Shown in pieces: positions 48,273-58,219 of a stretch of 64,000 nucleotides of DNA. Numbering within the stretch: the first letter of the stretch is position 1; each line of letters begins with the position of its first letter. The notes beneath the pieces are model-generated. The model ran no database searches. It had not been told where the DNA came from and worked only from the letters and a program-made list of their open reading frames with translations. This DNA is from 'Fragaria x ananassa' phyllody phytoplasma (GTDB taxonomy: Bacteria; Bacillota_I; Bacilli_A; Acholeplasmatales; Acholeplasmataceae). A program made the translations under genes and the position numbers. The stretch lies in contig NZ_JAGVRH010000002.1 in NCBI RefSeq assembly GCF_018274325.1, positions 34,795-98,794 on the forward strand. The letters run 5' to 3'.

Positions 48273-48335
48273 TTACATAAAAACACACAACAATTGGTTA
48301 GGCCATAAACTCAATACCAAGGAGGAAAATCAACT

Positions 48336-49876
48336 ATGACGCAAATCAAACACCTAAAAAAATTCTTTTATTAACTATTTCTTTTTTATTTATCTTTATA
48401 TTATCCCATAACCCTATCTACACCCATAACTATTTTCACAAACAAACAAAATCCAAAATAAAATTAACAGACTCCCAAACCCTCCAACAAGAATGGTTAA
48501 ACATCCAACCTAAATTAAAAAGATATGATATTAACATTCTAGATAAAAAAGATATCCCCAACATCTTAAAATATTTCGATATCCAAACTTCCACCTATGG
48601 TCTTGAAGAACTCTCATACAATCCTTATAATAAACAATTTTTTGATCCTCTAAACTCAAAAATTATTCTCAAGGCATCTTAGGAGTATACTTTAAACATA
48701 AAACTAATCTCTTCAATATCAGTTACTCTTATGGAGATTACGAATACACCCTAGAAGACCTTCTCAAATACGAAATCGCCATCGAAGAAGCATTTATCTT
48801 TTGGGATGCCAAACAAAAACCTAACGAAGATAACCCTAATATAAATTTAATATTATCCAATATCTTCGTGGGTCAAAACAAAGAAGAAATAATTAATTAA
48901 TATTTAATCAACAACAACATCATCAAAGAACCCAAACTCATTAAACTAGGTTGTTACAATGCTACACCTAACACTTGTTTGGTTGTTCCCTTACCCCAAG
49001 AAACTCTAAATGATGTCCAAATCGACGCCATTTATTTCGATGATGGTATTCGGATTATGAGTGAATCACCAACAAAAAAATTCTTAAGGAAACGCATAAA
49101 AAACACACAAGAAATTCATCAAAGAAGGCAACAACGATTAAAAGAAATTGAAGATGATGATTTTAAACAACTCTTAAACCAAAACATAAAAAAATACGAA
49201 GAACAAATAAACACCTTAAAACAAGAACTCAATCAACTCCCAGGAAATATCGAAGAACTCTTAAAACTGTCCAATGGCGCCAAAAACATTTATCTTTTCC
49301 ATTGCATCATTCAAAAAAAAAACCAATTCACATTATTCTCCCAGATAACCTTAACCCCCACGAATCCATCCGTGATTGGAAAAGAGATAACAATTTATAT
49401 TCTTATGAAGGAGAATATTACAACAAACAAACTCATAATGATGATAATTCTATAACTATTACTGAACCTTCTTATAAACAAATTAATATATCATATACTA
49501 CTAATTTAATATTAAACACTTTTGAAACTGAAGATAAATATATTGTATCATTTGTCAAGATAAACAACCCAAAAGAGATATTTTAACTAATTATCAAAAA
49601 GATTATGTCAAATGGTTAGAACAATGTTATATCCAATATGGCTGCACTTACCAAGGAGAAGTGATTAGAAACAAATTAGGTCATTCATCTAAAACCCTTT
49701 ATGATGAAAACAGTAAGACACATTATTATAAATATGAAGAAGGTTTCTTGAGTGATAACTGGTATATTGACAGCAACGATTGTTGTTTTGGCGGCGATCG
49801 TTGGCAAACAAGAACTTATTATCAATTCTTAGACACCACTCGTCCCCCTAAAAAACCAGATATCCTCAATTCTTAA
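48336..49876 (+). pseudogene. Broken gene of about 500 codons, mobile-unit conserved protein with a signal/anchor
   Basis: A strong AAGGAGG site precedes the ATG. Six or more consecutive segments in changing frames rebuild one protein. It has an N-terminal hydrophobic anchor (I-L-L-L-T-I-S-F-L-F-I-F-I-L), then D-I-N-I-L-D-K-K-D-I-P-N-I-L-K-Y-F, a middle part with L-G-C-Y-N-A-T-P-N-T-C, a heptad-rich stretch (E-E-Q-I-N-T-L-K-Q-E-L), and a C-terminal half with C-Y-I-Q-Y-G-C and D-C-C-F-G-G-D. Frameshifts lie near 48345, 48670, 49310 and 49570, with a TAA at about 48898. I recognise no family. A shorter remnant lies at 63099-63374. Confidence 0.85.
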
Positions 49877-49892
49877 TAACAAATTATTTAAA

Positions 49893-49921
49893 AACTCTAT
49901 CTAATAATAGAGTTTTTTTAT
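49893..49921 (+). terminator. Rho-independent terminator
   Basis: AAAAACTCTAT-CTAATA-ATAGAGTTTTTTT hairpin with T run right after the broken gene. Confidence 0.8.
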
Positions 49922-49956
49922 TTAATTTACACATATCACGAAGGAGGTGATAACAA

Positions 49957-50363
49957 TTGACTCTCTTAAAAAAAGCAAATCCATGTTTACTGTTTGTATA
50001 TTATTATTTTTTCTTATCCAAACAAATTTAATATTTGCTTTACTTAACCAACAAATTTTTCAACGTTGTAATGCTTTTAACTATGGAGCAAACATCAATA
50101 TTATTAATAATAATTTACCGAATGAAGAATTAACCACCTTAGAACAAGAAAACCTTCAATTAAAGAAACATTTATTACAATTAGAAAACCAAGTTTTAAA
50201 ATAACAAATTAAGCAAAAATCTTTACAAACTAATAATACCTCAACCAAAACTTTTAAAAATAATTTCTTCACTAAAATTTATTATTATTTGCATCAACTA
50301 TTACATTTAACTAACGATAATTTAACTTTAACCAATAATATTATCGACTTAGCAAATATTTAA
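49957..50363 (+). pseudogene. Broken gene for a small membrane/coiled-coil protein
   Basis: AAGGAGG is followed at 8 bases by a TTG. That frame shifts in a run of seven A's into the one that gives a membrane segment (M-F-T-V-C-I-L-L-F-F-L-I-Q) and a heptad-like part (L-T-T-L-E-Q-E-N-L-Q-L-K-K-H-L-L-Q-L). A TAA at 50202 interrupts it, and the same frame runs on for 53 codons to 50363. It is probably a former mobile-unit gene. Confidence 0.65.
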
Positions 50364-50381
50364 AGAAAGGAACTATTAAAT

Positions 50382-50520
50382 ATGTTCATAAAAAAAAATC
50401 TTTCAAACTTTACCGAATAATATTATTTTTTTCATCATTATTAATTATTTAATCAAATTCTATCTTTTAACTTATCAATTAAGTATTCAAAGACTAAAAA
50501 AAAGAAATAGTGAAAATTAA
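50382..50520 (+). pseudogene. Broken gene for a tiny membrane protein
   Basis: AAAGGAA and an ATG at 50382, then a shift in a run of A's to K-S-F-K-L-Y-R-I-I-L-F-F-S-S-L-L-I-I, then a second shift to L-I-K-F-Y-L-L-T-Y-Q-L-S-I-Q-R-L-K-K-R. Together they give a peptide of about 45 residues with one membrane segment. Confidence 0.5.
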
Positions 50521-50572
50521 TTATTTCCAATATGAAAGCAATTTTAATTAAAACTTAATTTTATTTTTGTTT

Positions 50573-50767
50573 TTATTGTGTTAAGTTACATAAAAAAATA
50601 ATAAAAGGGGTTATAGGAATCATACATAAAGCTATAATTAAAATCCATCCTAAAATATGAGAAATTTTAATTTTGGTATGGGATGTATTATTTTTTTTAT
50701 TTTGTAGTTGATTATTTTTTAGATTTTTCTTTTTTTTACTTTCTTGATTATTTTTTTTAGGTGTCAT
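50573..50767 (-). CDS. Small single-pass membrane protein, unknown function
   Basis: 64 residues: a very basic, Asn/Gln/Lys-rich first half, then one membrane segment (I-L-G-W-I-L-I-I-A-L-C-M-I-P-I-T-P-F-I-I-F-L). The ribosome-binding site is weak (GAAAGAAAA). A plain coding frame with a clear anchor, but no known family. Confidence 0.5.
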   Translation of the reverse strand: MTPKKNNQESKKKKNLKNNQLQNKKNNTSHTKIKISHILGWILIIALCMIPITPFIIFLCNLTQ

Positions 50768-51099
50768 AAATGATTTTCTTTCTTGTTTTTTCGATTTTTA
50801 ATACTTTGTGAGTGTTTGTGATTTACTATTTTAAATAGTTAGTAATTAATATCAATTATTTGAAACTGTTAATCTTTTAATTATGCTTAAAGCTTACTTT
50901 TATTTTAACTTGAAATTAGTTTTTTTGAACCATTAATTTATGAAAAAAATACAAATACAATATAATCAATGTTTGTGCATGAAAATATAGTTGAACACGT
51001 GAACACATAAATGCGTAAAAACGTGTAAATAAAAAAATAGTTTCTATCATTAGTTGATATAAGTTGATATAATATATATGATTCAAGGAGGTTTTTATT
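50768..51099. other. Divergent intergenic region upstream of the DEAD-box helicase gene
   Basis: About 330 bases. Near its right end the direct repeat AGTTGATAT (51052-51060 and 51062-51070) overlaps a -10-like TATAAT at 51068-51073. Around 50990-51030 the hexamer ACACGT/ACGTGT occurs in GAACACGTGAACAC and AACGTGTAAA. I see no gene. Confidence 0.45.
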
Positions 51100-52449
51100 T
51101 TGCAAAACTATATTCAAAAAAAAATAATTCAACTTCGATTTAAAACTTTAACCCCTATTCAAAAAGAAGTTTTCGCGCAATTTTCCAAATCAGGTAATTT
51201 AGTAGGTGTGGCTCCTACAGGAACAGGAAAAACCCATGCTTATTTACTTCCTTTGTTAAGTCAAATTGATTTTAAGAAATCTTTTTTACAAGCCATTATT
51301 TTAGTTCCAACCAACGATTTAGTTTTTCAAGTGTGGGAAATGTTGAAAAAGGTTGAAAAAAATATTTTTACTAAAATTTTGTATGGAGGAATGGATAAAC
51401 AAAAAGCTTTGGCACAATTTAGCAAAAAACAGCCTTCTTTAGTTATTGCAACTCCTGAAAAATTTTTAGAATATGCTTTTAAACTTCATAAAATTAATTT
51501 AAAACATGTTTCTTATTTAGTTTTAGATGAGGCTGATATGATGTTTGATCAAGCTTTTTTAACTTCTTTAGAACCTTTGGTTAATCATTTAAAAGCTAAA
51601 ATTTTGTTATTTTCAGCAACTATTACTTTGGCGATGAAACCCTTTATTAATCGTTATTTTGGGAAAGCTAATTTTATTGATGTTGGTCATCAAAATACTT
51701 CTAAGTGTGTTTTTTTTTTGTTAAAGGCTTCTGTTGCTAATCGTTTGCAAACTTTGATGCATTTAACTAAAGTACTTAATCCTTATTTAGCTTTAATTTT
51801 TGTTAATAATAAAAAAGAACAAGAATTAATTTTTCAAACTTTGTGTTATGATCATTTAAAATTACTTAATTTCAATGCTTCTTCCCCTGTTAAACAAAGA
51901 AAACAAGAATTAAAGGCTATTCATAAATTAAAATATCAATATGTTGTTGCAAGTGATTTAGCTTCAAGAGGAATTGATTTTGATGCTTCGTGTGTGATTC
52001 ATTATAATTTGCCTTCTCATTTGGAGTTTTTTCATCATAGAAGTGGTAGAACTGCAAGAATGGGTAAAAAAGGGGAAGTGATTGTGTTATATGATCCTTA
52101 TGATGTTAAAGAAAAAGATAAAATTAAAAAATTAACTCAAATGGGAATTGTTTTTCATAATGCTTCTTTAAGTCATGAAGGTTTTTTAAGAAATGATCAA
52201 AAAAGTATGATGAAAGATGATACAAATAAAGTTAAGATTCCTTCGCATGCATCAAAAATGTTATCTGATACAACAAATAATCGTGTGATTGTTAAAAATA
52301 AGGTGCAGAGGTATAATAACAATGGTAAACAAGTAAGTGTATCTAGCAAGAAAAAAACTAATTCTTATTCTCGCTTTAAACACATTCCTAAAAAGAAAAT
52401 ATTAAAAGTGGAAATTAGGTCTTTAAAGAAACAGAAAAAAAGAAACTAA
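51100..52449 (+). CDS. DEAD-box ATP-dependent RNA helicase
   Basis: 449 residues. Q-motif region, motif I A-P-T-G-T-G-K-T-H, motif II D-E-A-D, motif III S-A-T, V-A-S-D-L-A-S-R-G-I-D and motif VI H-R-S-G-R-T-A-R-M-G, followed by a basic tail (about 380-449) rich in Lys and Ser that may bind RNA. TTG start after AAGGAGG. Likely role in mRNA decay or ribosome assembly, like CshA/CshB. Confidence 0.93.
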   Translation: MQNYIQKKIIQLRFKTLTPIQKEVFAQFSKSGNLVGVAPTGTGKTHAYLLPLLSQIDFKKSFLQAIILVPTNDLVFQVWEMLKKVEKNIFTKILYGGMDKQKALAQFSKKQPSLVIATPEKFLEYAFKLHKINLKHVSYLVLDEADMMFDQAFLTSLEPLVNHLKAKILLFSATITLAMKPFINRYFGKANFIDVGHQNTSKCVFFLLKASVANRLQTLMHLTKVLNPYLALIFVNNKKEQELIFQTLCYDHLKLLNFNASSPVKQRKQELKAIHKLKYQYVVASDLASRGIDFDASCVIHYNLPSHLEFFHHRSGRTARMGKKGEVIVLYDPYDVKEKDKIKKLTQMGIVFHNASLSHEGFLRNDQKSMMKDDTNKVKIPSHASKMLSDTTNNRVIVKNKVQRYNNNGKQVSVSSKKKTNSYSRFKHIPKKKILKVEIRSLKKQKKRN

Positions 52450-52545
52450 CAATCCACACCCAAAGATTAAAAGACATGCTTTAATTATTTTAAGACTATT
52501 TTTCTTATTTCAAACTTTATCAAATTGCAAAAGAGAGTCTTTACT

Positions 52546-53430
52546 ATGTTGATTTTAGGAAATCATGTTCCAATGAAGAAACCAGATAACTATTTAGGCG
52601 CTATTAAATATATTTTATCTTATCAAGCTAATACTTTTATGGTATACAGTGGAGCTCCTCAAAATACTATGAGAACAGGTATTAATCAATTGCAAATTCA
52701 ACAAGCTTTACAACTGGCTTCTCAAAATAATTTAGATATTAACTATTTTGTCGGACACGCTCCTTATATTGTTAATTTAGCTAACCCTTGTGAGCGTAAA
52801 AGGGCTTTTGCTATTAATTTTTTAGTAGAAGAGTTAGTACGATTTGATGCTATGAAAATTAATCAAATGGTTTTGCATCCAGGAAATGCTTTAAAACAAT
52901 CAATTTCACAAGCAATAACTTTAATTGCTCAAGGTTTAGATGTGATTTTAGCAAAAACTAAACATTTAAAAATTAAAATTGCTTTAGAAACTATGGCTGG
53001 AAAAGGGACTGAAGTGGGAAAAACTTTAGAAGAATTAAGTCAAATTCGTCATTTGGTTAACTATAAGCAACGAGTTTCTTTTTGTCTTGATACTTGTCAT
53101 CTTTTTGATGCTGGTTATGATTTGAAAAATAATTTAACTTTATTTTTACAAGATTTAGATCTTCTTTTAGGAATTAGTCATATTTCAGTTATTCATATTA
53201 ATGATTCTAAAAATATTTGTGCTAGTCGTAAAGATCGTCATGAAAATATTGGTTTTGGTGAAATAGGATTTAATGCTTTAATGAAGTTTGTTGAGCATTC
53301 TTTTTTTGAGCAAATACCAAAGATTTTAGAAACTCCTTATATTAATGGGAAAGCCCCTTATCAAAAGGAAATTCAAATGATAAGAAATAAAAAATTTAAT
53401 CCCGAATTAAAAAAAGCTTTTTTTCCTTAA
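52546..53430 (+). CDS. nfo: Endonuclease IV (AP endonuclease)
   Basis: 294-residue TIM-barrel zinc nuclease that cuts DNA at abasic sites. Family segments: G-N-H-V-P-M (usual G-x-H-V-S-M), [46 protein letters not shown] and [11 protein letters not shown] start it at the ATG at 52546, where homology begins; the frame extends 7 codons further to a TTG. Confidence 0.94.
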   Translation: MLILGNHVPMKKPDNYLGAIKYILSYQANTFMVYSGAPQNTMRTGINQLQIQQALQLASQNNLDINYFVGHAPYIVNLANPCERKRAFAINFLVEELVRFDAMKINQMVLHPGNALKQSISQAITLIAQGLDVILAKTKHLKIKIALETMAGKGTEVGKTLEELSQIRHLVNYKQRVSFCLDTCHLFDAGYDLKNNLTLFLQDLDLLLGISHISVIHINDSKNICASRKDRHENIGFGEIGFNALMKFVEHSFFEQIPKILETPYINGKAPYQKEIQMIRNKKFNPELKKAFFP

Positions 53431-53550
53431 TATAATTAAAAAAACTTAAATAAAATAACAAAAATATCTTATAATTAATATTGGTGTTTTTTTATTTTTT
53501 AATTTGATTAATCAAACCCATAAAAAAAATATAGTTAAGGAATTCAAACA

Positions 53551-53751
53551 ATTATTCAAAAAATAATTCATAATATTTTGACTTTTTGGAACAGTATCCA
53601 AGTAAATTATCAAATGTTAATTATAGCTTCTTTAGTTAGTTTGATATTTGCTCTTTTACGTAGTAGTATTAAAATTATTATTAGTTTAATATTATTATTT
53701 TTAATATTTAAATTTTGTTTCAAAATCAATTTTTTTAATAAAATGCATTAA
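53551..53751 (+). CDS. Possible small membrane protein
   Basis: A 66-codon frame (from ATT at 53551; 57 codons from TTG at 53578) with a strong hydrophobic stretch (L-I-I-A-S-L-V-S-L-I-F-A-L-L ... I-I-I-S-L-I-L-L-F-L-I-F). AAGGAA lies 8 bases before the ATT. The frame lies in a gap of about 560 bases and is followed by a terminator. Function unknown. Confidence 0.35.
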   Translation: MIQKIIHNILTFWNSIQVNYQMLIIASLVSLIFALLRSSIKIIISLILLFLIFKFCFKINFFNKMH

Positions 53752-53826
53752 ATTATTTGGTAAGTTAATATAGTAATTGATACTTGAAAAATTTTAAAAA
53801 AACTACAAATATAATAATTTCATTTT

Positions 53827-53863
53827 ACTAACAACTCTTTTTTTAATTAAAAAGGGTTGTTTT
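53827..53863 (+). terminator. Rho-independent terminator
   Basis: AACAACTCTTTTT / AAAAAGGGTTGTT hairpin followed by TTTTAC, upstream of the organic-acid transporter gene. Confidence 0.8.
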
Positions 53864-53990
53864 TTACTTAAACCTTAAATTATTAGGTTGATTAATATTG
53901 TTTTTTATTTGCGTTAATATGGATTTTTATAATATTTTTTTGATTCATGTTTTATGCAATAATAACAAATTTAATAAAGGATTTTTAAAA

Positions 53991-55445
53991 TTGAACCTAC
54001 GTGATTATAATCAAAAAAATGTTAATGTTATAAGTATATGTCAGAATAAAACTATTTTTGGTTTTAAATACTTGATATTTGTTATTTTTTTACTTATTGC
54101 CGTTATGCAAATATCTTTTTTTCATCAAGAAGGTAAAATAGATCAATTATGGCATCCCTTAATTACTCCTTTGTTTTTAACTATGGTATTTGGTTGTTTG
54201 TTTAATTTTGTGGGCAATCAAATTCCTTATTTAAATAAGTTTGGTTTGGGTTTTTTGCTTTGTATTTTGGTTCCTTCCTTTTTAGCTTATTGTGGCATTG
54301 TTCCTGGTGAAGTGGTTAAACGGATTGATAAATCTTTTTTTAATAAACCTTCTTCCTCAAATTCATGGTGTATTGGTATTAATTTTGCTCAATTTTTTGT
54401 TACTATTGTAACTGTTAGTAGTATTTTGGCGATTGATAAAAATTTGTTAAAAAAGTCTGTTGTTAAATTTATTCCTTTAACCCTAATTTCTTTATTTTGC
54501 TCTTTTTTGTTAGTAGGTCTCGTTGGTTTTTTATTAGATTATCATCCTCCTTACGAACATGGATTTATTTCGTACAATCCCTTTTTAGATGCTATTGTTT
54601 ATTTTTGTAATCCTTTAACAAGTGGTGGTACTAATTTAGGTATTACTCGTTTTCAAGAAACCTTTTCGATAGTTTTTCAAAATAAAAATCCATTAATTAC
54701 CACTGCTCCTGATAAAATTAGAAGTGTTTTGATTGCTCCTTTGATTCTAATGCGTCTTTTAGCTATTATGTTAGGGGGCATTCTTTATAAGTTATTTGAT
54801 AAAACTATTTATAGTGGTCATAAACAATTAGAAATTAATCAAATAACTAAGACAGAAGATATTAAAAAACCTTCTTCTAAGGTACAGCAAAATGATTTTA
54901 AGGATTCATATCAAAATCTTGGTATGGGAATGATGATTGTTTTTGCGTTGTATAATAGTTGCATGATGTTAAACCAACTTTTGTTTAAAATGGATACAAT
55001 GGTTTATTTGATTGTTATTTTAATTTTAATTAAAAGATTTGACTTACTCTCTTTGCGCTATCAAAACTATGTTCTTCACTTATCTAAATTTACAGTTACT
55101 AATTTTACTCCAGCAGCTTTGGTTTGTTTTGGGGTTGCTACTAATTTTCAAACTTTAAAAGCATGTATGTTTGATTTAAAAATTGTAATTATGGTTTTGA
55201 CGTCGTTGTTAACAGTTGTTTTGGTTGCCTTTTTGTTAGCTAAAAAGTTTGGTTTTTATCCTTTAGAAGCCTCTTTAACAGCAGGTTTATGTTCTCATAG
55301 CATAGGCAGTATGGGTCATATTAGTATTATGTCAGTAACTGGTCGTATTAATTTGCTTCATTTTGCTAATATTGCTACCCGAATTGTAGGACCTATGATA
55401 TTTGTTTTAATGAACCTTTTGTTTAATTTTTTTTATAATACGTAA
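53991..55445 (+). CDS. 2-hydroxycarboxylate (malate/citrate-type) transporter
   Basis: 484-residue membrane protein with about 11 hydrophobic segments, of the 2-HCT family (CitS/MaeN/CimH), which bring in malate or citrate with Na+ or H+. Visible family features: D-Q-L-W-H-P-L-I near the start, I-V-P-G-E-V, the first re-entrant loop N-P-L-T-S-G-G-T-N-L-G and the second C-S-H-S-I-G-S-M-G-H, then N-I-A-T-R-I-V-G-P. The Gly-rich loops differ from the usual G-G-x-G. A TTG at 53991 with AAAGGA 8 bases before is a better start than the far upstream ATG (53898). Malate is a known phytoplasma carbon source. Confidence 0.85.
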   Translation: MNLRDYNQKNVNVISICQNKTIFGFKYLIFVIFLLIAVMQISFFHQEGKIDQLWHPLITPLFLTMVFGCLFNFVGNQIPYLNKFGLGFLLCILVPSFLAYCGIVPGEVVKRIDKSFFNKPSSSNSWCIGINFAQFFVTIVTVSSILAIDKNLLKKSVVKFIPLTLISLFCSFLLVGLVGFLLDYHPPYEHGFISYNPFLDAIVYFCNPLTSGGTNLGITRFQETFSIVFQNKNPLITTAPDKIRSVLIAPLILMRLLAIMLGGILYKLFDKTIYSGHKQLEINQITKTEDIKKPSSKVQQNDFKDSYQNLGMGMMIVFALYNSCMMLNQLLFKMDTMVYLIVILILIKRFDLLSLRYQNYVLHLSKFTVTNFTPAALVCFGVATNFQTLKACMFDLKIVIMVLTSLLTVVLVAFLLAKKFGFYPLEASLTAGLCSHSIGSMGHISIMSVTGRINLLHFANIATRIVGPMIFVLMNLLFNFFYNT

Positions 55446-55545
55446 GTTATTTAGTTATTAATAGTTTTATAATATTATCTAATTTTATTATTAATATTAT
55501 ACCAAATCATTCCATCAAAAAAAAAAAAAAGGAGTTTAATGGTTA

Positions 55546-58140
55546 ATGAAATCTTTTGAAATTAGAAAAATGTGGTTAGATTTTTTTGCGAGCAAAAAGC
55601 ATTATATAGAAAAATCATTTTCTTTAATTCCTCATAAAGATTCGACTTTATTATGGGTTAATGCAGGAGTAACTCCTTTAAAAAAATATTTTGATGGAAC
55701 ACAAGTTCCTGCTTGCTGTAGAATTGCCAATATTCAAAAATGTATTCGTACTAATGATATTGATAATGTTGGTCACACCTCGCGTCATCATACTTTTTTT
55801 GAAATGTTAGGAAATTTTTCCATTGGGGATTATTTTAAAAAAGAAGCGATTCATTTTGCTTATGAATTATTAACTTCTTCTCAATGGTTTGCTTTATCTT
55901 TGGATAAAATTTATATTACTTATTTTCCTACAGATAAAGATACTTATCAATATTGGGTTGATTTAGGAGTGAAGAAAGAACATTTAATCCCTTTAAAAAC
56001 TAATTTTTGGAAAATTGGCGTTGGACCTTCTGGTCCTTGTACGGAGATTTTTTTTGATAGAGGAATCAAATACGATTTACGCCATAAAGAATTAATTATA
56101 GAAGGTATCGAAAATGATCGTTTTATTGAAATTTGGAATGTTGTTTTTTCTCAATACAATTGCGATCCTAATATTCCTATGGAACAGTATCCTGAACTTC
56201 CTAGTAAAAATATTGATACAGGAGCTGGTTTAGAACGTTTTGCTACTATCCTTCAAAATACTAATAGTAATTTTGAAACTGATCTTTTTTTGCCTTTAAT
56301 TAAAGCCTTAGAACAACTATCACAGGTGACTTATCAAGGACAAACAAGTTTTAAAGTCATTGCTGATCATCTGAAAACATTAGTTTTTGCTATTAATGAT
56401 GGGGCTGTTTTAACTAATGAAAAAAGAGGTTATGTTTTAAAAAAACTTTTAAGAAAAGCGGTTAATCAAGGTAAAAAAATCAATTTACATTGTCCTTTTT
56501 TGCACAAGTTAGTTCCTGCAACAGTTAATATGATGTGTGATTTTTATCCTGAGTTGGTTCAAAATCAGGATATGATAATTAAGATTTTGTTGCAACAAGA
56601 ACATATTTTTGGAGAAACTTTAAAAACAGCAGAAGCAAGGTTTTTGCAGTATGTCTATCAAAAGCATTTATCAGGAAGTAATTTTTTTAAACTTTATGAT
56701 ACTTATGGTATCCCAGAAGATTTAATTATTGCAACTGCTCAAAAACATTATGTTACTTTTGATCATTTGGAATTTAAAAAATTATTAGAACAACACCAAA
56801 AGATGTCTAAAAAAAAGAAATTATTTATGGCTGATATGAATCAACAAGAAGAAAAGTTTTTGAATTTTAAAGAAAAAAGTGAATTTGTTGGTTATCATCA
56901 GGGACATACGGTAACTAAAGTGATTAGGGTTTTTGATCAAGGAATAGTGTTATTACAAACTCCTTTTTATGCTCCTATGGGAGGTCAAATAGCAGATGAT
57001 GGTTTTATTAACGGTGTTTTAGTAACAAATATTGTTAAATTACCTAATGGTCAATTTTTGCATGAAGTGGAAGGTTATTTTCATGAAGGACAAGAAGTGG
57101 TGGCTCAAATTGATCAAAATAAAAGAGAACAAATTTCTTATCATCACACAGCTACTCATCTTTTGGAAGAGGTTTTGCGTCAAACATTAGGGAAGCATGT
57201 TGAAAAACAAGGTTCATGGGTTGGCTTTGATTCTTTGCGTTATGATTTTAATCATTTTGAAAAAATAACTGCTGAAACTTTAATTAAGATAGAACAGCGG
57301 ATAAATCACCAAATTAACGAGCGTTTAGGTGTTCAGATAGAAGAGCTTTTTTTACCGGAAGCACAAATGCGTTATAGTTCTCTTTTAGAAAAGAATCAAA
57401 AAGCAAAATATTATAATAAAATTAGAATAGTTAAAATTGGCCCTGATTTTATTGATTTATGTGGTGGTACTCATGCTAAAAACACTTATGCTTTAAACCG
57501 TTTTGCTATTTTATCTTGTGAGACTATTAGCTCAGGTGTTTATCGGATAGAAGCAGTTTGTGGTGCTCATCTTGATCAAAAAATAGCTCATAAATTATTA
57601 TCTTATCAAAAAAGTCAACAAGATTTAATCAAAAAAGCTCAAAAAAATGAAATACCAGGTGTTATCTTTGATATTCCTGTTTCTCCTAAGATACAACAAA
57701 GTTATCAAGATATTGTTAATGCTCAACAATATGTTAAGTTATTACAACAAAAATTATTATTGTTTGAAAAAATAATCTTACGATATCATCAAAATAAATT
57801 GATTCAAGAAAAAGATCGCTTTTTGCCTGATCATATTACTAAAGAGTTGTTTGTGATAATTGAAGAGACAAAACCTATAGAAGCTTTAAAATATTTTGTG
57901 AATTATCTTTTTGATTCTTTGCAATTAGAAGTTTTATTTCTTTGTTATGTGACTTCTGAAAAAGTGGTTTTTTTGTGTAAAAGTAAAACTATACATGCAG
58001 GTCAATTAGTGAAAAAAGTTTCTTTATTAGCTTTGGGTGCTGGTGGTGGAAGTCCTTTTTTAGGACAAGGTGGTACTAAAATAACTAAAAATATGAATCA
58101 AGTTATGAAATTTTTAAAAGAAAAATTTTACATTTTTTAA
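55546..58140 (+). CDS. alaS: Alanyl-tRNA synthetase
   Basis: 864-residue synthetase with class II core (R-K-M-W-L-D-F-F ... G-N-F-S-I-G-D-Y-F-K; G-A-G-L-E-R), editing domain with H-H-T-A-T-H-L-L and C-G-G-T-H zinc motifs, and a C-terminal domain with G-A-G-G-G-S-P. Length matches the family. AAAGGAG precedes the ATG. In Bacillus and relatives alaS is followed by the RuvX, TrmR and GreA genes, as here. Confidence 0.97.
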   Translation: MKSFEIRKMWLDFFASKKHYIEKSFSLIPHKDSTLLWVNAGVTPLKKYFDGTQVPACCRIANIQKCIRTNDIDNVGHTSRHHTFFEMLGNFSIGDYFKKEAIHFAYELLTSSQWFALSLDKIYITYFPTDKDTYQYWVDLGVKKEHLIPLKTNFWKIGVGPSGPCTEIFFDRGIKYDLRHKELIIEGIENDRFIEIWNVVFSQYNCDPNIPMEQYPELPSKNIDTGAGLERFATILQNTNSNFETDLFLPLIKALEQLSQVTYQGQTSFKVIADHLKTLVFAINDGAVLTNEKRGYVLKKLLRKAVNQGKKINLHCPFLHKLVPATVNMMCDFYPELVQNQDMIIKILLQQEHIFGETLKTAEARFLQYVYQKHLSGSNFFKLYDTYGIPEDLIIATAQKHYVTFDHLEFKKLLEQHQKMSKKKKLFMADMNQQEEKFLNFKEKSEFVGYHQGHTVTKVIRVFDQGIVLLQTPFYAPMGGQIADDGFINGVLVTNIVKLPNGQFLHEVEGYFHEGQEVVAQIDQNKREQISYHHTATHLLEEVLRQTLGKHVEKQGSWVGFDSLRYDFNHFEKITAETLIKIEQRINHQINERLGVQIEELFLPEAQMRYSSLLEKNQKAKYYNKIRIVKIGPDFIDLCGGTHAKNTYALNRFAILSCETISSGVYRIEAVCGAHLDQKIAHKLLSYQKSQQDLIKKAQKNEIPGVIFDIPVSPKIQQSYQDIVNAQQYVKLLQQKLLLFEKIILRYHQNKLIQEKDRFLPDHITKELFVIIEETKPIEALKYFVNYLFDSLQLEVLFLCYVTSEKVVFLCKSKTIHAGQLVKKVSLLALGAGGGSPFLGQGGTKITKNMNQVMKFLKEKFYIF

Positions 58141-58219
58141 TATGATATACTTTTGATATCTGTTTTTTCTCATTTTGCTTGGTATCATATTGTACATACA
58201 ATATATATAAGATAAAATT

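Noticed and set aside
50938..51132. 64-codon leftward frame opposite the helicase start
   Set aside because: Overlaps the well-supported helicase start and its leader, and has no ribosome-binding site.
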